Origin: Gillisella vitis
GTDB taxonomy: Bacteria > Pseudomonadota > Alphaproteobacteria > Rhizobiales > Rhizobiaceae
Reading direction: 5' to 3'
Assembly (NCBI GenBank): GCA_009744235.1
Contig: WPHV01000001.1
Span: 124,001 to 188,000 of the forward strand
Length of the DNA stretch: 64,000 nucleotides
Under the pieces are notes generated by a model. The model saw nothing but the letters and a program-made list of their open reading frames with translations, ran no database searches and was not told the DNA's origin. Shown here piece after piece: positions 63,557-64,000 of this stretch; position 1 is the first letter of the stretch; every line of letters starts with the position of its first letter. The position numbers and the translations under genes were made by a program.

Positions 63557-64000
63557 AAAAGCCCTTCCCGCTGGTCTCGACCGTCATCGTCCTTGTCGCC
63601 GCCGCCTATTTCCTCGTTCCGCTGTATGCGACCTTCCAGTTTTCCCTGCAAATGCTGCGGGGCCAGTGGAGCTTTGCCGCTTACCGTTCGGTGTTTTCCA
63701 GCGACGAGTTTCTGTCTACCCTCGGCTATTCAGCCTTTGCCTCACTGATGGCGATCGTGGTCGGTGCCGTCATCGTCGTGCCCACTGCCTATTGGGTACG
63801 GCTGCGGCTGCCGAAACTGCGGCCAATCGTCGAGTTCGTCAGCCTCCTGCCGCTGATCATTCCGCCCGTTGTGCTGGTGTTCGGTTATATCCGGTTGTTC
63901 GGCTCCAATTCCTATCTGCCGCTCACCATGTCGGAAAACGGCACCAATATCCTGCTGGTGATTGGCTACGTCACATTGTCCTTGCCCTATATGTTTCGGG
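63553..64000 (+). CDS. ABC transporter permease (second; 3' end cut by window edge)
   Basis: The first 149 codons of the second permease, beginning MKKPFPLVSTVIVLVAAAYF. Helices are visible at about 8-24, 55-80, 93-112 and near the edge; the EAA loop is not yet reached. The ATG overlaps the preceding stop, so the two permeases are coupled and probably form a heterodimer. Confidence 0.9.
   Translation, partial: MKKPFPLVSTVIVLVAAAYFLVPLYATFQFSLQMLRGQWSFAAYRSVFSSDEFLSTLGYSAFASLMAIVVGAVIVVPTAYWVRLRLPKLRPIVEFVSLLPLIIPPVVLVFGYIRLFGSNSYLPLTMSENGTNILLVIGYVTLSLPYMFR

Noticed and set aside
1..64000. tRNA, rRNA, CRISPR array, transposase, integrase or phage genes
   Set aside because: Looked for on both strands; no cloverleaf with a T-arm consensus, no regularly spaced repeats of CRISPR size and no recombinase motifs were seen.

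Overview
The window looks like a chromosomal segment of an alphaproteobacterium of the Rhizobiaceae (Agrobacterium/Allorhizobium/Rhizobium group). Four observations support this. The division and cell-wall (dcw) cluster has the rhizobial order. A palindromic repeat of the type scattered through Rhizobiales genomes sits between mraZ and rsmH. The betaine-lipid genes btaA-btaB are adjacent and overlapping. One chemoreceptor ends in a WEEF-type tail. The species assignment is inference; no rRNA gene is present. Base composition is high in G+C by eye, except for an AT-rich patch at about 51.8-53.0 kb.

Region 1 (1-19.7 kb, mostly minus strand) is the dcw cluster. In transcription order it reads mraZ, rsmH, ftsL, ftsI, murE, murF, mraY, murD, ftsW, murG, murC, murB, then ddl, ftsQ and ftsA (cut by the left edge). 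Most genes overlap by 1-4 bp or are a few bases apart, so they are probably co-transcribed. Two features break the run: a 116-bp mraZ-rsmH spacer holding a perfect hairpin and a rhizobial repeat, and a 2.5-kb gap between murB and ddl that holds an oppositely oriented MHS-type transporter and a small secreted proline-rich protein. Upstream of mraZ lie four TGGG boxes at exact 10-bp spacing, the expected form of an MraZ operator.

Region 2 (19.8-33.8 kb) starts with the RNase P RNA gene (minus strand). It then holds a sarcosine-oxidase-like flavoenzyme, a lytic transglycosylase, an AmpD-like amidase overlapping a TerB/DnaJ protein, a pyrophosphate-dependent phosphofructokinase, a LysE-type exporter, a lipoprotein transglycosylase, a class C beta-lactamase-like hydrolase, btaA-btaB with a PHO-box-like site, a GH25 muramidase lipoprotein and an MltB-type transglycosylase. 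Peptidoglycan remodelling is strongly represented.

Region 3 (33.9-50.1 kb) contains a HAD phosphatase, a pair of DUF606/YdcZ transporter halves, an isochorismatase-like hydrolase with a GlxA-type regulator, a 25-residue membrane microprotein, and an ArsR-methyltransferase regulator overlapping metF with a palindrome at its promoter. It continues with two chemoreceptors, the ABC-F factor EttA, a secreted RNase T2, a lysophospholipase-like hydrolase and an EamA transporter.

Region 4 (50.1-64 kb) holds a thiamine-diphosphate enzyme, two unrecognised paralogous four-helix membrane proteins in AT-rich DNA, a RidA / DUF442 / aldose-epimerase-like set, an L,D-transpeptidase, a ParA-like ATPase, an iron-dependent alcohol dehydrogenase, an APC amino-acid permease and an ABC importer (binding protein plus two permeases, the second cut by the right edge). 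I found no tRNA, rRNA, CRISPR array, insertion sequence or prophage. The best candidates for undescribed biology are the paralogous membrane pair at 51.8-53.0 kb, the structured mraZ-rsmH spacer and several unassigned operator-like repeats.
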